From CAYTCZ01 sp964436315 (GTDB taxonomy: Bacteria > Actinomycetota > Thermoleophilia > Gaiellales > Gaiellaceae), in NCBI GenBank assembly GCA_964436315.1, contig CAYTCZ010000040.1, positions 1-29,679 on the forward strand: a DNA stretch of 29,679 nt, written 5' to 3'. Below the pieces are notes generated by a model. The model was not told the DNA's origin, did not search any database, and worked only from the letters and a program-made list of their open reading frames with translations. Numbering within the stretch: the first letter of the stretch is position 1; each line of letters opens with the position of its first letter. Below are positions 21,665-28,544 of the stretch, in pieces. The position numbers and the translations under genes are program-made.

Positions 21665-22632
21665 CGCCGCACCTCTTCCGCGGCGGCTTCTGACTCAACC
21701 GGGAGAGCGGCATCGAAGATCTCGGCCAGGGCATGTTGGGTCGGGGACAGACGGTAGAGGAGCGAACCCGACTCGACAATCGCGTCTCGAATCGTGTCGT
21801 AGTCCGGTCCGCTTACCGCGTGCAGCGTGACGCGATTTCCATCGACGACCGGTTCGAGCCCGTTCTGCGCCAGGGCCGCGGCGAGCGCATCGGCCCCCTG
21901 GACGACTTCGACGAGGAGTGTCTCGGTCTCCTCGGTAAACGACGAGACGGTCCCTGAGCGGAGAATCCGGCCAGATTCCAGAACGATCACCCGATCGCAG
22001 GTGCGCTCGACGTCTCCCATCAGGTGCGAGGAGATGAGGATCGAGATGCCGAATTCCCGTCCGATTCGGCGAATCAGTTCGAGCATCTCTTGCCTGCCGA
22101 TCGGATCGAGGCCGGCGGTCGGTTCGTCGAGCAGTGCGAGCACCGGATCGTGGACGAGGGCCTGGGCGAGTGTCACGCGTTGCTTCATTCCGGTCGAGTA
22201 GGTACCCATCGGCCGATACCTCTCCTCGAAGAGGCCAACGTGACGCAGGATGTCGGCCGCCCTCACCCGCGCCGCCGGCCGAGGCAATCCACTCACCTCT
22301 GCCATATAGCTGAGGAATTCGGCGGCCGCGACCGAGCTAGGAAGGCAGTCGTGCTCGGGCGCATAGCCGATCCGCGTTCGTACCTCAGGCGAACGACGAA
22401 CGTCGGTGCCGAGAAATTCGGCGGATCCGCTATCCGGCGTGATCAGACCGAGGAAGAGCTTGAGCGACGTGCTCTTGCCCGCGCCGTTCGAGCCGAGGAG
22501 GCCCGTGATGCCCGCCTCGACCTCGAAGCAGACGCCGTCCAGAGCCCGGATAGGCCCATAGGACTTGGTCAGGTCGACGGCGCGAAGGAGCATCTCGCCT
22601 CTGGAGGGTAGATCACTGGCTGCGTTTGTCAC
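21661..22632 (-). CDS. ABC transporter ATP-binding protein, first gene of operon
   Basis: The 323-residue protein has Walker A GSNGAGKST (47-55), Q-loop IGYAPEHDCLPSSVAAAEFLSYMAEVSG, signature YSTGMKQRV, Walker B VLALLDEPTAGLDP and ISSHLMGDVERTCD. The GTG at 22632 has no clear ribosome binding site. ATG 22593 (MLLRAVDLTKSYG) with AGAGGCGAG upstream would be a better-placed start, giving 310 residues. The gene diverges from the beta-propeller gene at 22756. Confidence 0.9.
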   Translation of the reverse strand: MTNAASDLPSRGEMLLRAVDLTKSYGPIRALDGVCFEVEAGITGLLGSNGAGKSTSLKLFLGLITPDSGSAEFLGTDVRRSPEVRTRIGYAPEHDCLPSSVAAAEFLSYMAEVSGLPRPAARVRAADILRHVGLFEERYRPMGTYSTGMKQRVTLAQALVHDPVLALLDEPTAGLDPIGRQEMLELIRRIGREFGISILISSHLMGDVERTCDRVIVLESGRILRSGTVSSFTEETETLLVEVVQGADALAAALAQNGLEPVVDGNRVTLHAVSGPDYDTIRDAIVESGSLLYRLSPTQHALAEIFDAALPVESEAAAEEVRR

Positions 22633-22694
22633 CGGTCAAGCGGTGCGCTCGGGCCTCTCTAGAAGACGTGACCGACGAACTTCCGTTAGGAACG

Positions 22695-22720
22695 GGAACT
22701 TTTCTCCGTACGGGCCAGTC
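22695..22720 (+). promoter_or_regulatory. Possible ECF-sigma-type promoter
   Basis: GGAAC (22695-22699) and GTC (22718-22720), 18 bases apart, resemble the -35 and -10 of extracytoplasmic-function sigma promoters and lie 35 bases ahead of the beta-propeller start. A second GGAAC sits at 22689-22693. The match is short and could be chance. Confidence 0.25.
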
Positions 22721-22755
22721 CTAGAGGCACAAAACGAAGCCGAAGGAGTGGATTC

Positions 22756-24783
22756 GTGAAGCGACTGATTGGACTACTGATTGCACTCGCAGTCCTCGCC
22801 GCGGTGTCTATCACGCAGGCGGTGAGCGGCGGCTCAACACCTATGGAGGAAGAAGATGTGCGTCCGGACGACGGCGCTCCGAGAGCCGACAGAGAGCCGG
22901 CCGCGACGCAAGTTTCACTGCGATCGTTCGAGACCTGCGACGACCTGCTCGCGTACGCGAGGCAGCACGCGATGCCCATGGTGAGCCCCTGGGGATTGGA
23001 CAGTGGGTTCGGGGTTGGACTCCCCATCGACATGGTGGCCGTCGAGGAGATGGCGCCGGCAGCGGAGCCGGCGGTGCGAGCCGACGCGGCAGCAGGTGGA
23101 GTCCCCGGAGTCGATTTCTCGAGGACGAACGTCCAGGAAGCCGGCGTTGACGAGCCCGACATCGTCAAGACCGACGGCAAGACTCTGTTTGCGGTCGCAC
23201 AAGGGCAACTCCGGGCGGTGGACGTCAGCGGCTCGGAGCCGGTCCTGCTGGGTTTGCTCATGCTCGGCGAAGGCTGGAATCATCAGCTTCTCCTCTCGGG
23301 CGACCGGCTGCTCGTGATTTCGAACGGAGCCGGGCCGATCGAACCGCTGCCAGTCGAACCGCTCCCGAGCGAAGAGATGGCAATCGCACCCCAGTCGACG
23401 TCGACCGAGCTCATGGAGATCGATGTCAGCGATCCCAACGCAATGCGGATCGTTCGAACGCTCTCGCTGGAGGGGGCGTACGTGAACTCGCGCCTGACGG
23501 AATCCACCGCGCGAATCGTGATCACGACCACTCCGGCTTTGCCGTTTACCTTCCCCACGGGACCCGAGCCGCTCGCCGAGGGCATCGCGCTGACCCAGAA
23601 TCGGGCCGTCGTCGCCGGAACGCGAGCAGCCGATTGGCTCCCGAGTTACGTGGTCGAAGAGCGGGAGACAGGCTGGACGAACTCGGGCATGTTGACCAGC
23701 TGCGACGAGGTGTCCCATCCAGCCGAGTTCTCGGGTCTCGGGACGCTCACTGTTGTCACCGTCGATCTGGACCGCGGCCTCGATCCGATCGACTCCGACT
23801 CGATCATGGGCGCCGGGCAGAACGTCTACGCCTCAACTGAGGGGCTCTACGTCGCCACCGAGCAGTGGGTCGATCCGGCGCGTTCGGCCGACGTCGCGAT
23901 GCCGGTCGGCGAGGCGAGGACGGCGATTCACAAGTTCGATATCTCCGATCCCTCGGGAACCCGGTACGTCGGGAGCGGCGATGTGACCGGCTACATCCTG
24001 AACCAGTGGTCGATGTCGGAGTACGACGGATTCCTGCGGGTGGCGAGTACGACAACGCCGGCATGGTTCGGCGACGTGGCGCTGGAGAGCCAGAGCTTCC
24101 TCACCATGCTCGAAGAGCAGGCCGGTGAACTGATCGAGGTAGGACAGGTTGGCGGTCTCGGTCGTGGAGAGCGCATTTTCGGCGTCCGCTTCGTGGACGA
24201 GGTCGGCTACGTCGTAACGTTTCGCCAGATCGATCCGCTCTACACCGTCGATCTGTCGAATCCCCGTCGACCAACGGTCGTCGGGGAGCTCAATATCCCG
24301 GGATACAGCGCCTACCTCCATCCGCTTGGGAACGGCCTCTTGCTTGGCGTCGGTCAGGATGCAGATCTCGACGGTCGATCCCTCGGCACGCAGGTCTCGG
24401 TCTTCGATGTCTCCGACCTTGCGAACCCGGTCCGCATCAGCCGCCAGACGCTCGGCAACGGTTGGTCGGAGGCCGAGTTCGATCACCACGCCTTTCTGTA
24501 CTGGTCGGCGAATCGCCTGGCTGTGCTACCGGTCGAGAGTTGGAGCAACGACGGAAGCGGTCAGACCTTCGTCGGTGCCGTTGGGATGACCATCGACGCC
24601 AGCGGCAATCTGAGCCGTGCCGGCACAGTCACCCATGTCGATGTCTCTCCCGACTACGGCTGGACGCCGCCGATTCGGCGGTCCGTCGTCGTCGGAGACG
24701 CGCTGTACACGGTCTCGGAGCTCGGCCTCAAGGCGAGCGATCTCGACACTCTGACCGACCAAGCCTGGATTCCGTTCGTCTAA
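22756..24783 (+). CDS. Secreted beta-propeller domain protein (COG4880 type)
   Basis: GTG start with GAAGGAG upstream, 675 residues. A single N-terminal hydrophobic segment (LIGLLIALAVLAAVSITQAVSG) exports or anchors it. From about residue 115 the text matches the secreted C-terminal beta-propeller family: FSRTNVQEAGVDEPDIVKTDGKTLFAVAQGQLRAVDVSG, later GDVTGYILNQWSMSEYDGFLRVASTT, GERIFGVRFVDEVGYVVTFRQIDPLYTVDLSNPRRPTVVGELNIPGYSAYLHPLGNGLLLGVGQD. Members are extracellular and have no assigned activity. It faces the ABC operon divergently. A strong hairpin follows at 24812-24840. Confidence 0.88.
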   Translation: MKRLIGLLIALAVLAAVSITQAVSGGSTPMEEEDVRPDDGAPRADREPAATQVSLRSFETCDDLLAYARQHAMPMVSPWGLDSGFGVGLPIDMVAVEEMAPAAEPAVRADAAAGGVPGVDFSRTNVQEAGVDEPDIVKTDGKTLFAVAQGQLRAVDVSGSEPVLLGLLMLGEGWNHQLLLSGDRLLVISNGAGPIEPLPVEPLPSEEMAIAPQSTSTELMEIDVSDPNAMRIVRTLSLEGAYVNSRLTESTARIVITTTPALPFTFPTGPEPLAEGIALTQNRAVVAGTRAADWLPSYVVEERETGWTNSGMLTSCDEVSHPAEFSGLGTLTVVTVDLDRGLDPIDSDSIMGAGQNVYASTEGLYVATEQWVDPARSADVAMPVGEARTAIHKFDISDPSGTRYVGSGDVTGYILNQWSMSEYDGFLRVASTTTPAWFGDVALESQSFLTMLEEQAGELIEVGQVGGLGRGERIFGVRFVDEVGYVVTFRQIDPLYTVDLSNPRRPTVVGELNIPGYSAYLHPLGNGLLLGVGQDADLDGRSLGTQVSVFDVSDLANPVRISRQTLGNGWSEAEFDHHAFLYWSANRLAVLPVESWSNDGSGQTFVGAVGMTIDASGNLSRAGTVTHVDVSPDYGWTPPIRRSVVVGDALYTVSELGLKASDLDTLTDQAWIPFV

Positions 24784-24811
24784 CTCCATGAACCGGGAGA
24801 GAAGGGAGCGT

Positions 24812-24840
24812 GGGGCGCTCGAGCGTGGCTCGGGCGCCCC
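24812..24840 (+). terminator. Intrinsic-type hairpin after the beta-propeller gene
   Basis: GGGGCGC (24812-24818) pairs with GCGCCCC (24834-24840). Inside it CGAGC pairs with GCTCG around GTG, with one T-G wobble, giving a 13-pair stem 28 bases past the stop. The trailing sequence (gttcgtgtgg) has few Ts, as often in high-GC actinobacteria. Confidence 0.65.
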
Positions 24841-24942
24841 GTTCGTGTGGCAGGAACCACGGATGTCGGCTCGGGCAGGATGAGGCGGGATCCCGCAGAA
24901 GAGTGATGTGCGTCGGGGGACCGGCCCGTACGCTCGCCACTC

Positions 24943-25674
24943 ATGCTGCCTTCGCACCTCGCCTCTCGTCCGCTCGTGGCATCTTCCCGACGCCACCGTC
25001 GGGTGACCTGGGTTCTCGTTGCCGCGATGGTCGTCGTACTCACGACGCCAGCAACGGTCCTGGCTGCACCGCAGTCCACGGTTGCCACCGACAGCCTGAC
25101 CACGTCGGCGACGACGAAGAAAAAGAAGAAGCAGAAGGCCCGGCGTGCCGTTGCGAAGCGTGCTTTCGTGGTCGGGGATTCGCTCGGAGTCGGGACGGCT
25201 CCATACCTTCGGGCTGAACTGGCCCGGTGGAAGCTCATCCAGACCCATGCGATCAGTCGCCACGCACCAGATGGTGTCGAGATCCTCCGAGCTCGGAAAG
25301 CGACAGGGAAGCGATACGGGCCGATCGTCGTCATGCAGCTCGGGACGAACGACGACCCCCGGTACGTCTCGAGTTTTCGATCGAACGTGAAGTCCGTATT
25401 GGCGGTCGCGGGAACCAAGCGATGCGTTATCTGGGTCAACGTCGTCCGCCCCATGGTGGTGGGAACGACCTACGACGGCTACAACGCGGCCCTCGTACAG
25501 CTCGCCGCGAAACGGGCGAATCTCCGAGTCCTCGACTGGGTTTCTTTGGTGAGCGCCAATCCGGGTTGGCTCTCGACCGATGGTGTGCACGTCAATGGCG
25601 CAGGCTACGAAGGGCGCGCGGCCGCACTGGCGCGCGAGATCAAGGGCTGCCGGCAGTACCTGCGAACGGCCTAG
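24943..25674 (+). CDS. SGNH/GDSL-type hydrolase, exported or anchored
   Basis: The 243-residue protein has a hydrophobic segment (VTWVLVAAMVVVLTTPATVLAAP, residues 21-43), a lysine run (TKKKKKQK) at 58-65 and then an SGNH fold: block I FVVGDSLGVG with nucleophile Ser80, block III QLGTND with Asn136, and block V STDGVHVNGAGY with Asp213 and His216. Such domains hydrolyse esters or remove acetyl groups, and cell-surface members often act on polysaccharides. Substrate unknown. The start lacks a clear ribosome binding site. Confidence 0.85.
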   Translation: MLPSHLASRPLVASSRRHRRVTWVLVAAMVVVLTTPATVLAAPQSTVATDSLTTSATTKKKKKQKARRAVAKRAFVVGDSLGVGTAPYLRAELARWKLIQTHAISRHAPDGVEILRARKATGKRYGPIVVMQLGTNDDPRYVSSFRSNVKSVLAVAGTKRCVIWVNVVRPMVVGTTYDGYNAALVQLAAKRANLRVLDWVSLVSANPGWLSTDGVHVNGAGYEGRAAALAREIKGCRQYLRTA

Positions 25675-25950
25675 GACTGTTCGTTCGGTAGGCCGATCTC
25701 GGCTCGCTCCACTCCAATCGTCGGCGCGTCTGCGCGCACCGTCGCGAGTGGGGCCTTCCTGCAGGGCCATCTCAGCTTGGGGAGTTGCAGTCAGACGAGG
25801 CCGGCGGCCCCCCGCCCCAAGGGGGATCATCGCATGACGAATCACACGCAGGGCAAACGGAACGTGCCGAGTGCGCAGCCGAAGGATGTCAGTGTCCGGG
25901 ACTCGTCAAGTGGCGCCTATGAGCTGGCGACCGGTCCCGCGGGCGCTTGT
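25675..25950. other. Intergenic stretch
   Basis: No gene supported. It holds one copy of the CCCC-AA-GGGGG element (25814-25826) with AATCACAC at 25840-25847. A plus-strand frame through here overlaps the small minus-strand gene and has no ribosome binding site. Confidence 0.5.
25814..25847 (-). repeat. 3' element, left copy (TCCCCCTTGGGGC plus GTGTGATT)
   Basis: On the minus strand, the order is GTGTGATT, 13 bases, then TCCCCCTTGGGGC followed by GGGGGG. The same parts occur on the plus strand at 27143-27166 with a 3-base gap. Each copy lies downstream of one gene of the divergent pair between them (25951-26124 and 26290-27048). CCCC-UU-GGGG or CCCCC-loop-GGGGG pairing is possible in RNA. 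Confidence 0.5.
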
Positions 25951-26124
25951 CTACGCGCTCTTCTTCTGCTTTTGCTGGCCTACTCGGCCTGCCCGTGGCG
26001 GAGTGAAGTTGTGCTCGCCGGGACTGCACCGAACAGCGTCCTCGCTCGGCTCGCCGAGGATCTGGACGTGGCGATAGCACTGGATTCCTTCCTTCACTTC
26101 CGGGCAGCGATAGATGCGTGGCAT
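25951..26124 (-). CDS. Small Cys/His-containing protein, 57 residues
   Basis: ATG 26124 has GAGGAG five bases upstream on the minus strand. The product reads MPRIYRCPEVKEGIQCYRHV, then QILGEPSEDAVRCSPGEHN, then a basic tail ending GQQKQKKSA. Three Cys (7, 16, 33) and nearby His residues suggest a small metal-binding knuckle. No known family is recalled. It diverges from the AlkD-like gene with about 165 bases between starts. Confidence 0.6.
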   Translation of the reverse strand: MPRIYRCPEVKEGIQCYRHVQILGEPSEDAVRCSPGEHNFTPPRAGRVGQQKQKKSA

Positions 26125-26289
26125 TGATGCTCCTCGTTCTCGGAGGGGTTGGCTCGCCTTCATATCGGCAGTGGCTGCCTCTGACCTAAGCCCGCCCGCG
26201 GAGGGCTCGGGGTGCCTCGAACAGGGGGTTTTTCGCTCTAGGCTTCCCGGGTTTTGTGACGCTTCGCTCGGGAGAGGCGGGCCGCGAAG

Positions 26290-27048
26290 ATGAGAATCGA
26301 ACCAGTGAGCAAAGAAGAGATGACTCACGAATCGGCAGAGCTTGCTCAGGAAATCGAGTCAGAGCTCCGTGCAGTGGGAACGCAGCAGCGTGCCGGGGGT
26401 TCGAAGCGCTACTTGAAGAGCGAGCTCGAGTTTCTTGGCGCGACGGTCCCGCAAGTCCGCGAGGCGGCGCGGCAGGCGCTCAGCCGCGGCGAGCCGAGTC
26501 GTGATCAGAGCGTCGCGCTCGCGGTGGCCCTGTGGAGCGTTCCGATCTTCGAGCGGCGACTGGCGGCGGTTGAGATTTTGCGAGATTCCGTTGAGAACCT
26601 CGTCTTGGAGGATTTGTCCCTCGTCGAGAGTTTGATCAGAGACGCTCGGACTTGGGCACTGGTCGACCCGCTCGCAATCTCCGTCGCCGGCCCGGTCTGC
26701 GAGCGATTTCCAGAGCTTGCCGGAGTTCTCGATCGTTGGGCCTGTGACGACGACTTTTGGGTGCGGCGATCGGCGATGCTCGCGTTGCTCCCAGGTCTTC
26801 GTCGCGGGGAGGGTGACTGGCGGCGGTTCACGCGTTACGCCGACGAGATGCTGGAGGAGCGAGAGTTCTTCATTCGCAAGGCGATCGGTTGGATCCTTCG
26901 CGAGACCGGCAGGCTTCGACCGGAGCTAGTGTACGAGTGGTTGCGACCTCGCGCCGCGCGCGCCTCCGGAGTCACGATGCGTGAGGCGGTGAAGCCTCTA
27001 CCGTCCGAGCAGGGCGAGGAGTTGATGCGCACGTATCGGGAACGCTGA
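26290..27048 (+). CDS. DNA alkylation repair protein, AlkD-like HEAT-repeat glycosylase family
   Basis: The 252-residue all-helical protein has family blocks SKRYLKSELEFLGATVPQVREAARQAL, ARTWALVDPLA (W122, D126, matching the catalytic-loop WDLVD of AlkD), DDDFWVRRSAMLALLPGLR (W157, R159/R160) and EREFFIRKAIGWILRETGR (W201). AlkD proteins remove bulky or cationic N3/N7 alkyl bases without flipping them. An alternative start at ATG 26320, with GAAGAG upstream, would remove ten residues. Confidence 0.87.
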   Translation: MRIEPVSKEEMTHESAELAQEIESELRAVGTQQRAGGSKRYLKSELEFLGATVPQVREAARQALSRGEPSRDQSVALAVALWSVPIFERRLAAVEILRDSVENLVLEDLSLVESLIRDARTWALVDPLAISVAGPVCERFPELAGVLDRWACDDDFWVRRSAMLALLPGLRRGEGDWRRFTRYADEMLEEREFFIRKAIGWILRETGRLRPELVYEWLRPRAARASGVTMREAVKPLPSEQGEELMRTYRER

Positions 27049-27071
27049 AGCCCGATTTGTCGGGAAGGGCT
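27049..27071 (+). terminator. Hairpin directly after the AlkD-like gene
   Basis: CCCGA, loop TTTG and TCGGG pair perfectly three bases after the stop, within an outer AGCCC ... GGGCT pairing. No T-run follows. Confidence 0.4.
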
Positions 27072-27142
27072 GGACCGGGCTGCCGGCGGCGGGTGGAATT
27101 GTTCCTGACTTGATTCAGCTCGATGGGAAACCGTCTGCATCG

Positions 27143-27166
27143 GTGTGATTGAGTCCCCCTTGGGGC
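27143..27166 (+). repeat. 3' element, right copy
   Basis: GTGTGATT (27143-27150) then TCCCCCTTGGGGC (27154-27166) followed by CGGGGGG. It mirrors the element at 25814-25847 and lies 95 bases after the AlkD-like stop. Confidence 0.5.
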
Positions 27167-27273
27167 CGGGGGGAGCCAACTCGTGTGCTGTGCCCTTCGC
27201 CCGAACTCGCGGAGAGCTTTGGGAGCCGCGCAGGTCGGGGGCACCGCCCGACGTGAACCAAACCGCCGTGAGC

Positions 27274-28233
27274 TCAGTTGCCTCGTCCGTGGCGTGAATG
27301 GGAGGTCAACGAGCTTGCCTGGCTCCTCCTTCCCCGACGGCGCGCGACCTTCTTCGCGCCAGTTCGTTTTCCACGCCGGCGCCCTGTCGCTGTGCGGACC
27401 TGTGATTCCAAGCCCGCGATGACAAGGTCGAGGCCACTCTCAAAGGTTTCTTCCACGTCTCGGCGCTTCGCTAGGGCGGGCGTTGCTTCGACGAGCGACG
27501 GAAAGCGGCGCGGTGAGAGACCCTCGAGTACCCCACGGAAACGCCGCTCGGCTTCTTCTCGAGCCTCGGGATCGGCGTCCCGTGCATGACCCGCGGGTGG
27601 TACTGCTTCGAGCAGCGTCAAGGCGAGCGTGAGACGGGCAAACTGCTCGTACAGTCGAACGGCATCGGCCGGTGATACGCCGGCATCGAGGAATGCGCCA
27701 ATGATCTCTTCGGCCAGGAACCGGGCGTTCTCGCTGAAGAGAAGCGGCCGTGACGAGTACAGAGGCGCTGTCCCGGGATGCTCGACGAGGACCGTCCTGG
27801 CCCCATGGGCTACTCGGCGAAGGAAATCCTTCCAGGGAGCGCGTTCCTCCGGTATCGGGATGAGACCGAGCACATGGTCGGCCATCGCATCGAGGAGATC
27901 ATCCTTCGACTCGACGTACCGGTACAACGCGACGGGAGTCACGCCGAGTTCGTTGCCGACGCGACGTAGGGTGAGAGCGTCGAGCCCCTCATCGTCGGCG
28001 ATCGTGAGCGCGGTCTCGATCACCTTCCGACGGTTGAGGCTGTCGCGGCGCCGGTCCGGCTGCGCGGCGAGCTCGACGAAAGTGAAGAGCCCGGATGGCG
28101 TGATGCCGAGTTCTGAGGCGATTCGCGAGAAGCTGACCGCTTCGATGCCCTCGGCATCGGCGATCGAGTGCACCGCTCCGAGCAGAGCTTCAGGACTCAG
28201 ATCGGCTGCGGCCTGGTTCTTTCCGTGCGTCAT
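27274..28233 (-). CDS. TetR/AcrR-type regulator with two N-terminal HTH segments
   Basis: The 319-residue protein has a first helix-turn-helix unit at about 12-55 (ALLGAVHSIADAEGIEAVSFSRIASELGITPSGLFTFVE) and a second at about 68-112 (RRKVIETALTIADDEGLDALTLRRVGNELGVTPVALYRYVESKDDLL). Both follow the TetR N-terminal pattern, so the DNA-binding segment looks duplicated. A TetR C-terminal ligand domain follows (about 130-280, FLRRVAHGARTVLVEHPGTAPLY). The last 40 residues are rich in Arg/Lys (RRRGKRTGAKKVARRRGRR), which could add DNA contacts. It probably regulates itself through the AT-rich island upstream, and perhaps the PhyH-family gene next to it. Confidence 0.88.
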   Translation of the reverse strand: MTHGKNQAAADLSPEALLGAVHSIADAEGIEAVSFSRIASELGITPSGLFTFVELAAQPDRRRDSLNRRKVIETALTIADDEGLDALTLRRVGNELGVTPVALYRYVESKDDLLDAMADHVLGLIPIPEERAPWKDFLRRVAHGARTVLVEHPGTAPLYSSRPLLFSENARFLAEEIIGAFLDAGVSPADAVRLYEQFARLTLALTLLEAVPPAGHARDADPEAREEAERRFRGVLEGLSPRRFPSLVEATPALAKRRDVEETFESGLDLVIAGLESQVRTATGRRRGKRTGAKKVARRRGRRSQASSLTSHSRHGRGN

Positions 28234-28256
28234 CAGTCGGTAGAAGATCGCTACGT

Positions 28257-28318
28257 CGAATAACTAGTTTACAAAAGTAATTAAGCAAGAGTAAACAATA
28301 ATAGTTTATAGTAGTAAT
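28257..28318 (-). promoter_or_regulatory. AT-rich promoter/operator island of the TetR-type gene
   Basis: About 60 bases of very AT-rich DNA stand out from the GC-rich background, 25 bases before the regulator start. It contains AGTTTAC (28266-28272), its inverse GTAAAC (28291-28296) and AGTTTATA (28303-28310), i.e. repeated and inverted half-sites of the kind bound by TetR-family proteins. Autoregulation is the likely use. Confidence 0.65.
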
Positions 28319-28371
28319 CCACGGCGCACGGGAGATCACCAACCGGCGTCGAGGCTTCAGAGCTCTCACCT

Positions 28372-28438
28372 CACCTCGAGGTGGGATAGGGGCGTCGGGG
28401 TTTACCTCCTTCGGTCATGTCGCGTCGCACCCCGACGC
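28372..28438. other. Hairpin-rich non-coding segment
   Basis: A 12-base palindrome CACCTCGAGGTG (28372-28383) is followed by a 10-pair stem GCGTCGGGGT (28392-28401) with ACCCCGACGC (28429-28438), extendable by G-U and G-C, around a 27-base loop. No ORF explains it. It could be a small structured RNA or a leader. Confidence 0.45.
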
Positions 28439-28463
28439 TCCGCCTCTTCTTCTTCAGCGATCC

Positions 28464-28501
28464 GCAGTCAGGGTTCGAGTCCCGGGCTGACTGCCCCTTT
28501 T
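28464..28501 (+). terminator. Hairpin with tRNA T-arm-like loop and T-tract
   Basis: GCAGTCAG (28464-28471) pairs with CTGACTGC (28487-28494), eight pairs, and is followed by CCCTTTT, so it looks like an intrinsic terminator in the plus direction. Its loop holds GGTTCGAGTCC (28472-28482), which is the invariant T-arm sequence of tRNAs. A complete tRNA cannot be folded here: no matching 5' acceptor, D or anticodon arms upstream and no CCA end. Confidence 0.5.
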
Positions 28502-28544
28502 GGTTCCGCCGGATCTGGCCCGCGGAAGCTGTGGCGCCAAACGG

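Noticed and set aside
24526..25845. Long minus-strand frame of 439 codons
   Set aside because: It is antisense to the beta-propeller and SGNH genes, which have clear family motifs. Its own translation is Arg/Pro-rich without any recognisable domain, the normal shadow of GC-rich coding DNA.
25777..26127. Plus-strand frame of 116 codons with a Leu-rich run
   Set aside because: It is antisense to the small Cys protein, which has the better ribosome binding site. The Leu run is the complement of a Gln/Lys-rich tail.
28440..28505. Complete tRNA gene suggested by GGTTCGAGTCC
   Set aside because: No cloverleaf can be completed: the eight-base complement of the 3' side sits directly next to the T-like loop rather than some 65 bases upstream, and there is no D or anticodon arm.
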